Under the pieces are notes generated by a model. It made no database searches, was not told the origin of the DNA, and saw only the letters and a list, made by a program, of their open reading frames with translations. The translations under genes and the position numbers were made by a program. From the NCBI GenBank assembly GCA_904420155.1, contig CAJFUH010000181.1, positions 1-8,140 of the forward strand: 8,140 bases of DNA, given 5' to 3'. Source of the DNA: an uncultured Clostridia bacterium (GTDB lineage Bacteria > Bacillota > Clostridia > Oscillospirales > Acutalibacteraceae). Shown piece by piece: positions 1 to 5,654 of this stretch (position 1 is its first letter; the number at the start of each line of letters is the position of its first letter).

Positions 1-278
1 ATGTTGTTAATCATGACTGCCACCGGCCGGGAATTTTCCCGGCCTTCCTCAATGGGAAGGCCCGTCAATGGGTTTACAGGGCCTTCCAGTTCCGGTTCTG
101 AGGATACGGTTTCCTGGGAGGAGGTTTCCTCTAACAGGGCCTCCATCTGGCTTTGTACCTCAGCTTCTTGTTGGCGCATAACTTTTAATTGATTGGTATA
201 AAATATACCTGCCGTGCCTACCCCTAAGAGCAGAGCCAAAAACACCACCAGCCATTTGCTTGCTTTCCGAATAGCCAA
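1..278 (-). CDS. DUF3048 (YerB-like) domain protein, N-terminal part, cut by window edge
   Basis: 92 complete codons are visible; the gene continues past the left edge. From the TTG at 276-278 the protein starts LAIRKASKW, then a hydrophobic segment at about residues 10-27 (LVVFLALLLGVGTAGIF), so it is probably membrane-anchored with the rest outside. A polar, Glu/Gln/Ser-rich linker (about 30-66) follows, then NPLTGLPIEEG (69-79) and RPVAVMINN (84-92), which is the characteristic opening of DUF3048 proteins such as Bacillus YerB. YerB itself is a lipoprotein; no lipobox Cys is present here, so a transmembrane anchor replaces it. The molecular function of the family is not established. The start is forced: TAG lies five codons upstream and no ATG precedes the membrane segment. 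GGAGG sits only 3 bases from the TTG, which is tight. Family call is from remembered motifs, fairly confident. Confidence 0.8.
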   Translation of the reverse strand, partial: MAIRKASKWLVVFLALLLGVGTAGIFYTNQLKVMRQQEAEVQSQMEALLEETSSQETVSSEPELEGPVNPLTGLPIEEGRENSRPVAVMINN

Positions 279-333
279 TCGCCTCCAATCCTAACTGATC
301 CGTAAAAATATGGGTTATCATCCCCAAATTTCT

Positions 334-339
334 ATTATA
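334..339 (-). promoter_or_regulatory. possible -10 box upstream of the DUF3048 gene
   Basis: Minus-strand TATAAT lies 56 bases upstream of the TTG start, in a very AT-rich stretch. No convincing -35 hexamer is found 16-18 bases further upstream, so this is weak and may simply reflect base composition. Confidence 0.25.
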
Positions 340-341
340 TT

Positions 342-542
342 TTATATTTTAACACAAAACCTCCCATCATTGGAAATTAAATTTAATAATTTCCTGACAA
401 AATCCTGAATTTCTTGCTGGGTTGCATTTCTTTGGGATACAGATCCCAGTCTTTTCTTATTTTTATCCATGGTATGTATATAGAAATTGATTTCATCTGA
501 TTCCTCATTGCTTTGTCGGGTCCAGTTCCTAAGGATGGCCTT
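342..542 (-). pseudogene. small coding-looking fragment of unknown family, no usable start
   Basis: This frame is open for 66 codons between a TGA (543-545) and a TAA (342-344). The translation looks like real protein: it begins AILRNWTRQSNEESDEI after one Lys, continues NFYIHTMDKNKKRLGSVSQR, and ends with an amphipathic-looking stretch TQQEIQDFVRKLLNLISNDG. The only start codon inside is ATG at 468-470, which would give 42 residues and has no Shine-Dalgarno. An ATG at 544-546 sits one frame off; removing one A from its ATGAAAGG context would join it to this frame and give a 67-residue protein. I do not recognise the family. Either it is a decayed gene or remnant lying just downstream (minus strand) of the hairpin at 562-587, or a short gene with a single-base frameshift. 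A chance open frame is possible but the composition argues against it. Confidence 0.4.
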
Positions 543-561
543 TCATGACTTTCATAAAGAA

Positions 562-587
562 GCGCACTGGTAAACGTACCAGTGCGC
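562..587 (-). terminator. strong hairpin, probable terminator of the methyltransferase transcript
   Basis: Arms GCGCACTGGTA and TACCAGTGCGC pair perfectly (11 bp) around the tetraloop AACG. On the minus strand the stem is followed by TTCTTTAT, a moderately U-rich tail, so a factor-independent terminator reading leftwards is plausible. It lies directly after repeat copy 1 and about 280 bases beyond the methyltransferase stop codon. Confidence 0.55.
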
Positions 588-591
588 CAGA

Positions 592-862
592 TTGTCCAAA
601 AAGGTAATTCCTTTTAGCAGATTACATAAGGGGGAAGATGGGGAACCCCTCGCTAGGGTTCCCCACGGCCAAACCGTCCCCCGGACGGTTTGGCCTCCCC
701 TCCTGAGCTTTTGGGATGCTTGAGAATTTCGCCCATTGCGATAGGCGAGGAGGGCTCCGCCCCTCCACCCCGCCGCCTTTTGAAAAAGGCGGGCGAAAAC
801 TTTTACGTTTTGTCGCGGGCGCCCCAGATTCTTTCTAGAGAAAACCTTGTGCACCCCGTTTA
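592..862 (-). repeat. structured dispersed repeat, copy 1
   Basis: Non-coding element shared with 6023-6301. Two blocks are nearly invariant: 637-669 equals 6070-6102 (33/33), and 699-722 equals 6131-6154 except one base (23/24). Stems seen: 640-648 with 656-664 (9 bp); 667-679 with 683-695 (13 bp, GGCCAAACCGTCC arm); a weaker GC hairpin at about 749-766; 773-781 with 784-792 (CCGCCTTTT / AAAAGGCGG). The invariant block 699-722 is unpaired linker and reads AGGAGG on the minus strand (699-704). Read on the minus strand, the element starts 6 bases after the methyltransferase stop and ends 4 bases before the hairpin at 587-562. A 100-codon open frame crosses it but shows only repeat-derived composition, so I do not treat it as a gene. 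Confidence 0.8.
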
Positions 863-868
863 ACCCGT

Positions 869-1720
869 TTAATAATTTTTTACAACAATATGCATGCTGT
901 CGTTATGAAAGCGGTTCCTAATATTGACCGAATAGTTTTTATAGTACTCGTCCACGATGTAATCCCCGTACAGTTCTTCTGTGAGAGGCGTTTTGCCGAT
1001 GACCATCAATGCCCGGCAGGGTAAATTTTTGAAATCAGCCGCCAACCTGCGGTGTTCCGTTTCGTCAAACCCGTTTGTTGTTTCACCCTTGTTCCCATAA
1101 TCATGAAATACGCAGTCATAAGGGGGGTCCAAAAAGATAAAATCGTCTTCTTGCGCCATACGGAAAATCTGGCTGTAATCCGCGCAGAATAGCTCCGCAC
1201 CCTGCAACAAGTCGCTGTGCCGCTGTGTGATAAGCTGGGTATTCAAATGGGGATAGCGCCCAAAGGGGACATTGTATTCGCCGTTCTTGTTGTAGCGTAT
1301 CATCCCGGAATAAGCGGTCTTATTGATAAAGAAATATAAAACGCCGTCCAGATAGGAGCCGTCCGGGTGATTAAATAGGTTGCGCATGTGGTAATACAAA
1401 TCCTCGTTGGCATTCGGTACGCGTTCTTCCGGGAGTTCCTCTTTTAACTGCCGATAAGCCGCCTGATTGGATTCATATTGTTTTTGCAGGGCGTCAAGCT
1501 GCCGGCGCATCAGCGGGTAGTGGTCCCTTAGATGGCGGTAAAAGGTCATAAGCCTCTCGTTGATATCGCCGAGTATGGCGCGATCCGGTTCCAGATAAAA
1601 ATAGACGGAGCCTCCGCCGAAAAACGGTTCTAGATAGCGGTGAAAATCATCTGGAATATGGCACAGGAAGCGCGGGATTTCCCGGGACTTCCCTCCACGA
1701 TATTTCAGTACGGGGTTCAT
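869..1720 (-). CDS. DNA adenine methyltransferase, D12 (Dam/DpnM) class
   Basis: 283 residues, the normal size for the D12 class (about 270-290), which transfers methyl from S-adenosylmethionine to the N6 of adenine in a short duplex target. Motifs in order: KYRGGK at 6-11 (motif X), PFFGGGSV at 32-39 (SAM-binding motif I), DINERL at 52-57, the family-typical stretch FINKTAYSGMIRYN with NVPFGRY at 131-156, and the catalytic DPPY at 198-201 inside FIFLDPPY. All key residues are intact. No restriction endonuclease gene is visible next to it, so it is either an orphan methylase (phage- or island-derived, or regulatory) or its partner lies outside the known families. Neighbours are a sugar acetyltransferase upstream and the repeat element downstream. 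Target sequence cannot be read from the protein; GATC is common in the class but unproven here. The ATG is preceded by GGAAAGAGAG about 8 bases upstream. Confidence 0.93.
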   Translation of the reverse strand: MNPVLKYRGGKSREIPRFLCHIPDDFHRYLEPFFGGGSVYFYLEPDRAILGDINERLMTFYRHLRDHYPLMRRQLDALQKQYESNQAAYRQLKEELPEERVPNANEDLYYHMRNLFNHPDGSYLDGVLYFFINKTAYSGMIRYNKNGEYNVPFGRYPHLNTQLITQRHSDLLQGAELFCADYSQIFRMAQEDDFIFLDPPYDCVFHDYGNKGETTNGFDETEHRRLAADFKNLPCRALMVIGKTPLTEELYGDYIVDEYYKNYSVNIRNRFHNDSMHIVVKNY

Positions 1721-1743
1721 GGGCGTATCTCTCTTTCCTAATT

Positions 1744-1749
1744 TTTATA
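1744..1749 (-). promoter_or_regulatory. possible extended -10 box of the methyltransferase gene
   Basis: Minus-strand TGTATAAA (TATAAA at 1749-1744) lies 23 bases upstream of the ATG. The -35 position is poor. A small perfect palindrome GGAATAATTCC (1762-1772) covers the region where -35 would be, which could be an operator or chance. Confidence 0.25.
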
Positions 1750-1797
1750 CAGGGTCTGTTGGGAATAATTCCTTTCTATCTGATTGCCCCTTCTTTA

Positions 1798-1832
1798 GGA
1801 ATCTGTACTCTTTTTTTGAGAAAACAGATTCC
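1798..1832. repeat. inverted repeat between the acetyltransferase and methyltransferase genes
   Basis: GGAATCTGT (1798-1806) and ACAGATTCC (1824-1832) are exact reverse complements (9 bp) around a 17-base loop that holds T7. It sits 46 bases past the acetyltransferase stop and 78 bases before the methyltransferase start, both on the minus strand. It could end the first transcript or be a protein-binding site for the second; no clean U-tail follows on the minus strand. Confidence 0.35.
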
Positions 1833-1877
1833 CCCATGGGAAACCGCTGCCGTCCGGCGGCTGCAAAGGAGGTCCCC

Positions 1878-2489
1878 TTATAGGTCAATCAGCAGGTTTC
1901 TGTGATAATATTCTAAATCCCGTTCCCCAATTTCCCGCAGGACCTTGCAGGGATTCCCCACTGCAACCACATTAGCGGGGATATCCTTCGTAACCACGCT
2001 CCCCGCCCCGATGACGCTGTTGTCCCCGATGGAAACCCCCGGGAGGATGACCGAATTCGCCCCGATCCAGACATTATTGCCGATATGTACCGGCATATTA
2101 TATTGGGCCTGTTTGCTGCGCAGCCCCGGGTGAATGGGATGGGTGCCCGCCGCCACGGTGACCCTGGGGGCAAACATCACATGGTCCCCTACATAAATAT
2201 GGCTGTCGTCCACCAGGCTGAGGCAGAAATTGGCGTAAACATGGCTGCCGAAATGGACATGTTTTCCACCCCAATTTGCATAAAGAGGGGGTTCGATATA
2301 ACAGCCCTCGCCGATTTCAGCGAACATCTCTTTGAGCATTTCTTCCCGTTTTTTGAGTTCGGTAGGCCGTGTCTGGTTAAAATCATATAATCGGTCCAGA
2401 CATTGCAGCTGCTCATCCATCAACCTTTCGTCGTTGCAAAAATAGATTTTCCCTTCATGCATCCGGGATTTTATTTCCTCCAGTTCCAC
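1878..2489 (-). CDS. sugar O-acetyltransferase, LacA/Maa type (left-handed beta-helix)
   Basis: 203 residues, matching galactoside (LacA) and maltose (Maa) O-acetyltransferases, which move acetyl from acetyl-CoA to the 6-hydroxyl of sugars in the cytoplasm. The N-terminal cap is residues 1-60 (HEGKIYFCND, then LYDFNQTRP). Hexapeptide-repeat coils run from about 62 to 175 (IEPPLYANWGGKHVHFG, VHIGNNVWIGANSVILPG, VSIGDNSVIGAGSVV). The catalytic His is H117 in GTHPIH, corresponding to E. coli LacA His115; the acetyl-CoA loop NVWIGA and the end DIPANVVAVGNPCKVLREI are typical. Start is GTG (2487-2489) with AAAGGG 9 bases upstream. An in-frame ATG at residue 10 is possible but its GGAGG would be 14 bases away. 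No sugar-uptake or glycosidase gene is next to it, so the substrate is unknown; the family often acts on leftover or non-metabolised sugars. It is transcribed divergently from spoIIE. Confidence 0.93.
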   Translation of the reverse strand: MELEEIKSRMHEGKIYFCNDERLMDEQLQCLDRLYDFNQTRPTELKKREEMLKEMFAEIGEGCYIEPPLYANWGGKHVHFGSHVYANFCLSLVDDSHIYVGDHVMFAPRVTVAAGTHPIHPGLRSKQAQYNMPVHIGNNVWIGANSVILPGVSIGDNSVIGAGSVVTKDIPANVVAVGNPCKVLREIGERDLEYYHRNLLIDL

Positions 2490-2588
2490 TAAAACACACC
2501 CTTTCTATTATATTCCATCCTATTTTAACGGACGGGCGGGGATCTGTAAAGAAGCACCCCCCTAAAAATCATGGCAATCCTTTGGGAA

Positions 2589-2601
2589 GGGCCAGGGGCC
2601 C
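2589..2601. repeat. small GC hairpin in the spacer upstream of spoIIE
   Basis: GGGCC AGG GGCCC is a 5-bp perfect stem with a 3-base loop. It is the only structured item I see in 2490-2690; the rest of that stretch shows no gene. Confidence 0.25.
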
Positions 2602-2740
2602 GGCACGGGGATGCTTTCTGTTTAGAAATTCATCAGCAAGTTGATATACTAAAAATCTGAAAAAACCTTCGTTATTTCCGTCCAGTTTTCCTTTTTTGAC
2701 GGGAAGGGAGAAAAAGAAAAATTTTATATAATTACCAATT

Positions 2741-2774
2741 TTTGACAATTGATTTTGTCTATCCATCCTATAAT
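2741..2774 (+). promoter_or_regulatory. spoIIE promoter, sigma-A-like with 21-bp spacer and a Spo0A-box-like -35 region
   Basis: A perfect -35 TTGACA (2742-2747) and a perfect -10 TATAAT (2769-2774) are separated by exactly 21 bases (2748-2768). No better -35 exists at the usual 16-18 spacing. In Bacillus, the Spo0A-activated promoters of spoIIE and spoIIG are known for sigma-A boxes spaced 21-22 bp. TTTGACA (2741-2747) differs by one base from the reverse complement of the 0A box TGTCGAA and overlaps the -35, as in those promoters; a weaker TTTGACG is at 2695-2701. Spo0A control is inferred, not shown. The expected transcript start is near 2781, about 155 bases before the TTG start. Confidence 0.65.
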
Positions 2775-2786
2775 GGGAATAAAGAC

Positions 2787-2801
2787 GGGGCAAAGAGCCC
2801 C
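2787..2801 (+). promoter_or_regulatory. hairpin at the 5' end of the spoIIE leader
   Basis: GGGGC AAAGA GCCCC forms a perfect 5-bp stem a few bases after the predicted transcript start. It may stabilise the 5' end. The leader that follows is extremely purine-rich and contains several Shine-Dalgarno-like stretches (for example AAGGG 8 bases before an ATG at 2888 that opens only a 7-codon frame). Confidence 0.3.
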
Positions 2802-2935
2802 ATGGGGAGGAGAAAACAGGAAAAGAAAACCAAAATGACGAGTAAACACAAGGGAAAAAGACCATCCTTTTGGTAAGGGAAACTTTTATGTTTTCTAAAA
2901 AATGGATGTGAAAAAGAATATGGTGGTGAAAGAGA

Positions 2936-5284
2936 TTGAAGACAAGGACCTTGACGTTATCCCAAAAATCGGGAAAAGGAGTCCTTTTTTCCGAAATGGG
3001 GAAGAGCCTGCTCATGCAGGCGGTATATTTTGGGCTGGGGCTGCTGATCTCCCAGGGGACGGTATTTGAAACCTACGCTCCCTTTGGAGCCGCTTTGGTG
3101 GCCGCCGCTCCTTTTCGGGTTTTGATAGCCGCGGCAGGCGGGGCGGCGATGGGATATTTGCTTCCTTTTGGCATCGGCGATGGGGTGCGCTATCTGGCGG
3201 CGGTATTGGCCACGGCCGCAATCCGCTGGACGTTGAACGATCTCAAGCGGGTGAGGGCCCATCCTTTGTTCGCCCCCCTGGTAGCCATGGGCCCGGTGGT
3301 AGCTACGGGGATCGCCATTGGAACGGTGGAGGGCGTCACGTCCCATACGATCGTTATGAGCCTGACGGAGGGGTTGTTGGCGGCGGGGGCGGCTTATTTT
3401 TTTGCCTGTACCGTTTCCATTACCGATTCTTCCCGGGGGCTCTCCGCCTTAAAGCAGCAGGAGCTGGCCAGCGTGGTCCTGTCCAGCTGTATTGTGGTCC
3501 TATCTTTTTCCCATATCATGGTGGGAAGCGTCTCCCTGGGCAGGGTACTGGCGGTGCTGGCCATCCTGCTGTGCGCCCATTATGGGGGCGTGCCCGGGGG
3601 CAGCGTATCCGGCGTGGCGGCGGGCTTGGTGTTTAGCCTATCCGGTTCCGGGGTGTCCTATCTGGCGGGCTCCTATGCCTTTGGGGGATTGATGGCGGGG
3701 ATGTTTTCCGCCCTGGGCAGGATGGGGACCGTGATCGCCTTTATCCTGTCCAACGCCATCGTTTCCCTTTCCTCCGGGGATGCGGCGGCGGTCATCGGGG
3801 GACTGTACGAGGTGGCGGCGGCCACCCTCCTGTTTATGCTGCTCCCTAAGCAGGTGGGCAGCCGGATATCCTCCATTTTTGCGGCCCCTCCTGCGTCGAA
3901 GAAGCTGCAAAGCAGCCATGTCAAAGAGGATAGCTTGCGCCGGGCGGTGGTATCCAAATTGGGGTTTGCCTCCAAGGCTCTGGCGGACGTGTCCGATTCT
4001 GTGGAAGAGGTGTCCCAGAAATTAGGGAAACTCAGCGTTTCCTCCCCCCATGACATTTGCAGCCGGGTGACCGCTTCCACGTGCCGCCGGTGCGGCATGA
4101 AGGAATTTTGCTGGGATCAAAACCGGGAGGGCACCCGGGCGGTATTTGAGGAAGCCATGGCGCGGTTACAGGAAAAGGGAAATATCACCTTAGAGGATTT
4201 TGCCCCCTATTTTTCCCGGAAGTGCAGCAAGATTAATGAAGTCGTGGAACGCATCAACGAACAGTACGGCATTTATACTGCCCGTGAAGTGGCGGAGCGC
4301 CGGGTGGCCCAAGTGCGGGGCGTTGTTTCCGGACAGTTTTCCGGAATGAGTGAAATGCTCAGGGACTTGTCCCGGGAGATGGAACAGTGCGAACGCTTTG
4401 ACCCGATTGCAGAAGAGCGGCTGGAATCTTTTTTGAAAAAGAGCGGCGTCCATCCCGTGGATCTCTCCTGCCGGCTGGACGAAGGAGGAAGGATGACGGT
4501 AGAGTGGGAATGCAGCCGTCAGGACAAAAAGATCTTTACGGGGCGGGAGTGGCAGTCTAAATTCAACCAGGTGTGCGACCGGGCAATGGACAAGCCATGT
4601 ATCAGCTGTACAGCCGATCTTTGCCGGGTCATGGCGTCGGAAAAGCCCTTGTTGGGGGCAAAGATTGGAAAGGCCCAGCATATCTGCAACAACGGGGAAT
4701 TGTGCGGGGACCATTATGACGTCTTTCCGGATGGGAGAGGCCACCTTGTGGTAGTCATCAGCGACGGAATGGGCACCGGCGGCCGGGCGGCGGTGGACGG
4801 CGCTATGGCCGCGGGGATCTTTTCCCGCTTGTACCAAGCGGGCCTTAGCCTGGACTGCGCGCTGGGCATCGTCAATTCCGCCTTGGTGGTGAAGTCGGGG
4901 GACGAATCCCTGGCTACGCTGGACGTAGCTGTTATCGACCTTTTTACCGGGGAAACAGAGTTCCTGAAAGCCGGGGCGCCGGTGACCCTGATCAAAAGGA
5001 AAGACCGGGTGATCCGTATCGACGCGCCGTCCCTTCCGGCGGGCATCCTAACGGAAATCGGGTTTGCCCGGGAACGGGCTTCCCTGGATAGCGGGGACTG
5101 GGTGCTCATGGTTTCCGATGGGGCGGTGGCCAACGGGGACGAATGGCTGGAAGATGTATTGGCGCAATGGAAGGGAGAAGAAGAACAGGAACTGGCCGAC
5201 TATGTAGTAAAACAGGCTTCCCTACGGCGTACGGACGGGCATGACGACGACGTCACTGCTATCGCTGTCCGGCTGCAAAAATGA
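2936..5284 (+). CDS. spoIIE: stage II sporulation protein E, membrane-bound PP2C phosphatase
   Basis: 782 residues (B. subtilis SpoIIE is 827). SpoIIE dephosphorylates the anti-anti-sigma factor SpoIIAA in the forespore, which frees sigma-F, and also acts at the polar septum. Residues about 23-301 are strongly hydrophobic, with many Gly/Ala-rich helices (roughly ten membrane segments). The middle regulatory region (about 302-575) contains a Cys cluster CRRCGMKEFCW at 383-393. The C-terminal PP2C domain shows GDHYD (591-595), SDGMGTG (609-615), a TLDVAVIDL strand, a second SDG (727-729) and GHDDDVTA (768-775), which carries metal-binding aspartates. All phosphatase motifs are intact. It is alone in its unit: Spo0A-type promoter upstream, terminator 142 bases downstream; tilS, hpt and ftsH, which often follow it, are absent. 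Start: TTG at 2936 is the first possible codon after an in-frame TGA (2927-2929), with GGTGG 9 bases before. The true N-terminus may instead begin in another frame at ATG 2902 (see findings). Confidence 0.95.
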   Translation: MKTRTLTLSQKSGKGVLFSEMGKSLLMQAVYFGLGLLISQGTVFETYAPFGAALVAAAPFRVLIAAAGGAAMGYLLPFGIGDGVRYLAAVLATAAIRWTLNDLKRVRAHPLFAPLVAMGPVVATGIAIGTVEGVTSHTIVMSLTEGLLAAGAAYFFACTVSITDSSRGLSALKQQELASVVLSSCIVVLSFSHIMVGSVSLGRVLAVLAILLCAHYGGVPGGSVSGVAAGLVFSLSGSGVSYLAGSYAFGGLMAGMFSALGRMGTVIAFILSNAIVSLSSGDAAAVIGGLYEVAAATLLFMLLPKQVGSRISSIFAAPPASKKLQSSHVKEDSLRRAVVSKLGFASKALADVSDSVEEVSQKLGKLSVSSPHDICSRVTASTCRRCGMKEFCWDQNREGTRAVFEEAMARLQEKGNITLEDFAPYFSRKCSKINEVVERINEQYGIYTAREVAERRVAQVRGVVSGQFSGMSEMLRDLSREMEQCERFDPIAEERLESFLKKSGVHPVDLSCRLDEGGRMTVEWECSRQDKKIFTGREWQSKFNQVCDRAMDKPCISCTADLCRVMASEKPLLGAKIGKAQHICNNGELCGDHYDVFPDGRGHLVVVISDGMGTGGRAAVDGAMAAGIFSRLYQAGLSLDCALGIVNSALVVKSGDESLATLDVAVIDLFTGETEFLKAGAPVTLIKRKDRVIRIDAPSLPAGILTEIGFARERASLDSGDWVLMVSDGAVANGDEWLEDVLAQWKGEEEQELADYVVKQASLRRTDGHDDDVTAIAVRLQK

Positions 5285-5329
5285 AGTAAAAAAATATCAC
5301 ATAAAATATATCGTATTTAGTGATAAAAA

Positions 5330-5425
5330 TATAATAGCGGGCGCAAAGGAGGAATCAAGACGTAGGATAAAGAGGACCCGTTTCATTGTAAGGATGCGAA
5401 AAAATCCAGACGGAAAGCGGCCATG
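5330..5425 (+). other. spacer after spoIIE with a -10-like box and a perfect SD but no start codon
   Basis: A TATAAT (5330-5335) is followed by AAAGGAGG (5345-5352), but no ATG, GTG or TTG lies 4-12 bases downstream. A 10-codon frame from ATG 5394 (MRKNPDGKRP) ends just before the terminator. It could be a short untranslated RNA ending at 5454, a vestige of a lost gene, or the 3' UTR of spoIIE only. The -35 position is poor. Nothing recognised. Confidence 0.25.
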
Positions 5426-5454
5426 AAAAAAGAGGGATTTTTCCCTCTTTTTTT
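5426..5454 (+). terminator. rho-independent terminator of spoIIE
   Basis: AAAAAAGAGGGA (5426-5437) pairs perfectly with TCCCTCTTTTTT (5442-5453) around TTTT, and the right arm ends in T7. The left arm starts with A6, so it could also stop leftward transcription. Confidence 0.92.
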
Positions 5455-5461
5455 CGTGTAA

Positions 5462-5480
5462 GGGGACGGAGCGAATCCCC
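5462..5480. repeat. small hairpin after the spoIIE terminator
   Basis: GGGGA (5462-5466) and TCCCC (5476-5480) form a 5-bp stem with a 9-base loop. The rest of 5455-5570 shows no gene or clear signal. Confidence 0.2.
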
Positions 5481-5575
5481 ATAGGACAGACAATCCACAC
5501 GACATTCTTATTTCCCCAATGAGTAAGTGTACAAAAAACGAGGAATGACAATTAATCTCTAAAAATATAGAAGAG

Positions 5576-5629
5576 TAATTTTATAAATGTAATTTATTTT
5601 CGGTTGGTATTTTACACTAATTTTATAAT
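5576..5629 (+). promoter_or_regulatory. promoter/operator region of the XRE regulator with an 11-bp direct repeat
   Basis: TAATTTTATAA occurs exactly twice, at 5576-5586 and 5618-5628, 42 bases apart (about four helical turns). The second copy overlaps a TATAAT (-10, 5624-5629) placed 26 bases before the start codon. The -35 hexamer at 17 bases is poor (CGGTTG), which suggests a weak or activator-dependent promoter. Two spaced copies of the same sequence, one covering the -10, would fit autoregulation by the XRE protein, but low-complexity AT sequence makes chance recurrence possible. Confidence 0.35.
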
Positions 5630-5654
5630 AAATAAGTGAGTGTGGTGAATAATC

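Noticed and set aside
1..192. 63-codon plus-strand frame at the left edge
   Set aside because: It is antisense to the DUF3048 N-terminal region, whose membrane segment and NPLTGLP motif are convincing.
552..854. 100-codon open frame on the minus strand across repeat copy 1
   Set aside because: It is read from the structured repeat. The frame at 6018-6233 shares the stretch PWGTLARGSPSS only because the DNA is the same repeat; the hairpins dictate the residues and the rest does not align as protein.
592..862. CRISPR array or insertion sequence as explanation for the repeats
   Set aside because: There are no regularly spaced short repeats with spacers, no transposase, and no obvious terminal inverted repeats with target duplications around the elements.
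858..876. Tandem 9-mer TTAAACGGG (minus strand) at the methyltransferase stop codon
   Set aside because: Only two units and short; most likely chance or a small slippage duplication, without further support.
2802..2876. 24-codon very basic frame in the spoIIE leader (starts MGRRKQEKKT)
   Set aside because: No Shine-Dalgarno precedes it (the leader hairpin does), and Lys/Arg richness follows from the purine-rich DNA. A regulatory uORF is possible but unsupported.
2569..3015. 148-codon minus-strand frame, Phe-rich
   Set aside because: It is the complement of the purine-rich spoIIE leader and promoter; Phe/Leu/Pro bias is explained by that, and it overlaps the spoIIE start.
5297..5551. 84-codon minus-strand frame after spoIIE
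   Set aside because: It spans the strong spoIIE terminator and AT-rich spacer, with no ribosome-binding site and no recognisable protein pattern.
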